Below are positions 61,898 to 64,000 of a DNA stretch of 64,000 nucleotides, in pieces (the first letter of the stretch is position 1; every line of letters begins with the position of its first letter). The notes under the pieces were generated by a model. The model saw nothing but the letters and a program-made list of their open reading frames with translations. It made no database searches and was not told the DNA's origin. The translations under genes and the position numbers were made by a program. Source of the DNA: Ponticaulis koreensis DSM 19734 (GTDB lineage Bacteria > Pseudomonadota > Alphaproteobacteria > Caulobacterales > Hyphomonadaceae); assembly GCF_000420665.1 (NCBI RefSeq), contig NZ_ATVJ01000001.1, positions 868,001 to 932,000 of the forward strand. The letters are read 5' to 3'.

Positions 61898-63174
61898 ATG
61901 ACGGACCGCACCCCGACTTCAGACAAACTCCAGATCATTACGCATGGCTGTCGCCTGAACAGCTATGAGAGCGAAGTCATGCGAGATCACGCCGAGGCTG
62001 CGGGCCTTTCTGATGCGGTTATAATCAATACCTGCGCGGTGACAGCAGAGGCTGTTCGCCAGGCGCGCCAGTCCATCCGTCGTGCACACCGGGACAATCC
62101 GGATGCGCCGATCATTGTAACGGGCTGTGCTGCGCAGATTGATCCGACGCAATTTGCTGAAATGCCCGAAGTCACACGCGTGATTGGCAATCATGAAAAG
62201 ATGAAGGCTGAAACCTTTACCTCTGCTCATTTGATGGATGCGCCTGAGAAAGTCAGCGTTGATGACATTATGACGGTGCGCGAGACGGCGGGACATCTGG
62301 TGGATGGCCTCGATGGACGCGCGCGTGCCTTTGTCCATGTCCAGAACGGCTGTGATCATCGCTGCACGTTTTGTATCATTCCTTATGGTCGCGGAAATTC
62401 ACGCTCCGTACCTGCTGGTGAAGTGGTCGATCAGGTGAAGCGCCTCGTCGCGCGCGGTCATAAAGAGGTCGTGCTGACAGGTGTCGACCTTACAAGCTGG
62501 GGCGGCGATCTGCCGAATACGCCGCCGCTTGGAAATCTTGTGGCCCGTATTTTGAAGCTGGTGCCCGACCTGCCGCTTCTGCGGCTTTCTTCCATCGACG
62601 CGATCGAGATGGACGAAGCCCTGTTCGAACTCGCAGCCAGTGAGCCGCGTTTTGCGCCCTATCTTCACATCTCGCTTCAGCATGGCGACCCGATGATTTT
62701 GAAGCGGATGAAACGCCGGCACTCACGGGAGGACGCAATTGAGCTGACATCAAAACTGAAAACCGCACGGCCAGACATCGCGTTCGGTGCTGATCTCATC
62801 GCCGGTTTCCCGACCGAGACCGAAGAGATGTTTGAAAATTCGGTCAGCCTGATCGAGGCATGCGATCTCTCATTTGTGCATGTGTTTCCATACAGCTCGC
62901 GCGAGCGTACGCCGGCAGCGAAAATGCCTCAGCTGGAGCGTAAGATCGTGAAGGAACGCGCGGCGCGTCTGCGCGAGGCTGCAAATGCGGCTTTGGAACG
63001 TCACCTCAAAAAGCACGTTGGTGAAATCCGACGCGTGCTTGTAGAGGCTGGCGGGCAGGGGCGTCTGGCTGACTTTACACCGGTGACGGGCCTTCCTGAT
63101 GCGCTGCCTCATGGCGAGTTTGCAGATATCCGCATTACAGGGCACACAGATGGCCGGTTAACAGGAGTAATTCA

Positions 63175-63178
<4 letters not shown>
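61898..63178 (+). CDS. mtaB: tRNA t6A37 methylthiotransferase MtaB
   Basis: Radical-SAM enzyme that adds a methylthio group to t6A37 in tRNA. The N-terminal UPF0004 cluster cysteines are in HGCRLN, NTCAV and TGCAAQ; the radical-SAM cluster is CDHRCTFC near residue 151. The C-terminal TRAM-like part is present. Length 426. Its stop overlaps the ftsY GTG by 4 bp (GTGA). Confidence 0.95.

Positions 63179-64000
<822 letters not shown>

Overview
The window reads as chromosomal DNA of an aerobic, probably aquatic alphaproteobacterium, most like the Hyphomonadales/Caulobacterales group. That placement is an inference from gene content: an ffh-chorismate mutase-rpsP-rimM block, a dapF-mtaB-ftsY block, two TonB-dependent receptors, a DmdC-like acyl-CoA dehydrogenase and a beta-propeller phytase. 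The DNA is moderately GC-rich, densely coded and even in style. I saw no tRNA, rRNA, insertion sequence, prophage or CRISPR array.

Layout. 1-8.5 kb: ffh (cut by the left edge), two small membrane proteins, chorismate mutase and rpsP, ending in a strong terminator; then three secreted beta/gamma-crystallin proteins; then rimM and an acetyltransferase. 8.5-13.3 kb: a thiolase-like protein, cysteine synthase, an unrecognised metal-site-like protein and a luciferase-like oxidoreductase. 13.3-18.9 kb: a Tat-exported dienelactone hydrolase, an O-methyltransferase with a TauE/SafE permease, and a two-subunit molybdenum hydroxylase. 18.9-30.6 kb: a sensor kinase/response regulator pair, a HAD lipoprotein phosphatase, a secreted VOC protein, an AceE-like E1 enzyme with fructose-1,6-bisphosphatase, a stand-alone Ada zinc domain, a methyltransferase/LysR pair and an acyl-CoA dehydrogenase. 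30.6-40 kb: a divergent RpiB-like isomerase behind a perfect palindrome, a TonB receptor-hydrolase-rpiB operon with a winged-helix regulator, and a TonB receptor-phytase pair. 40-47 kb: guaA, an azoreductase/dehydrogenase operon with its LysR gene, and an RNA cytosine methyltransferase. 47-50.5 kb: an ECF sigma factor with a self-recognisable promoter, a convergent anti-sigma-like small protein and a divergent trimeric autotransporter. 50.5-61 kb: saccharopine dehydrogenase-like protein, TauD-type dioxygenase, guaB, DUF2855 protein, S9 peptidase, arsC-like phosphatase and ACR3 pump. 61-64 kb: dapF, mtaB and ftsY (cut by the right edge).

How the genes work together. The two ends carry both partners of co-translational membrane targeting (Ffh and FtsY). 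guaA and guaB supply GMP. The most unusual parts are the calcium-motif crystallin trio inside a ribosomal-protein neighbourhood, with a shared upstream element and a low-complexity tail; the ECF sigma/anti-sigma-like/autotransporter group; and the receptor-hydrolase-isomerase group with its palindromes. Many gene ends are convergent with 0-1 nt between them, and several hairpins appear to terminate transcription on one or both strands.
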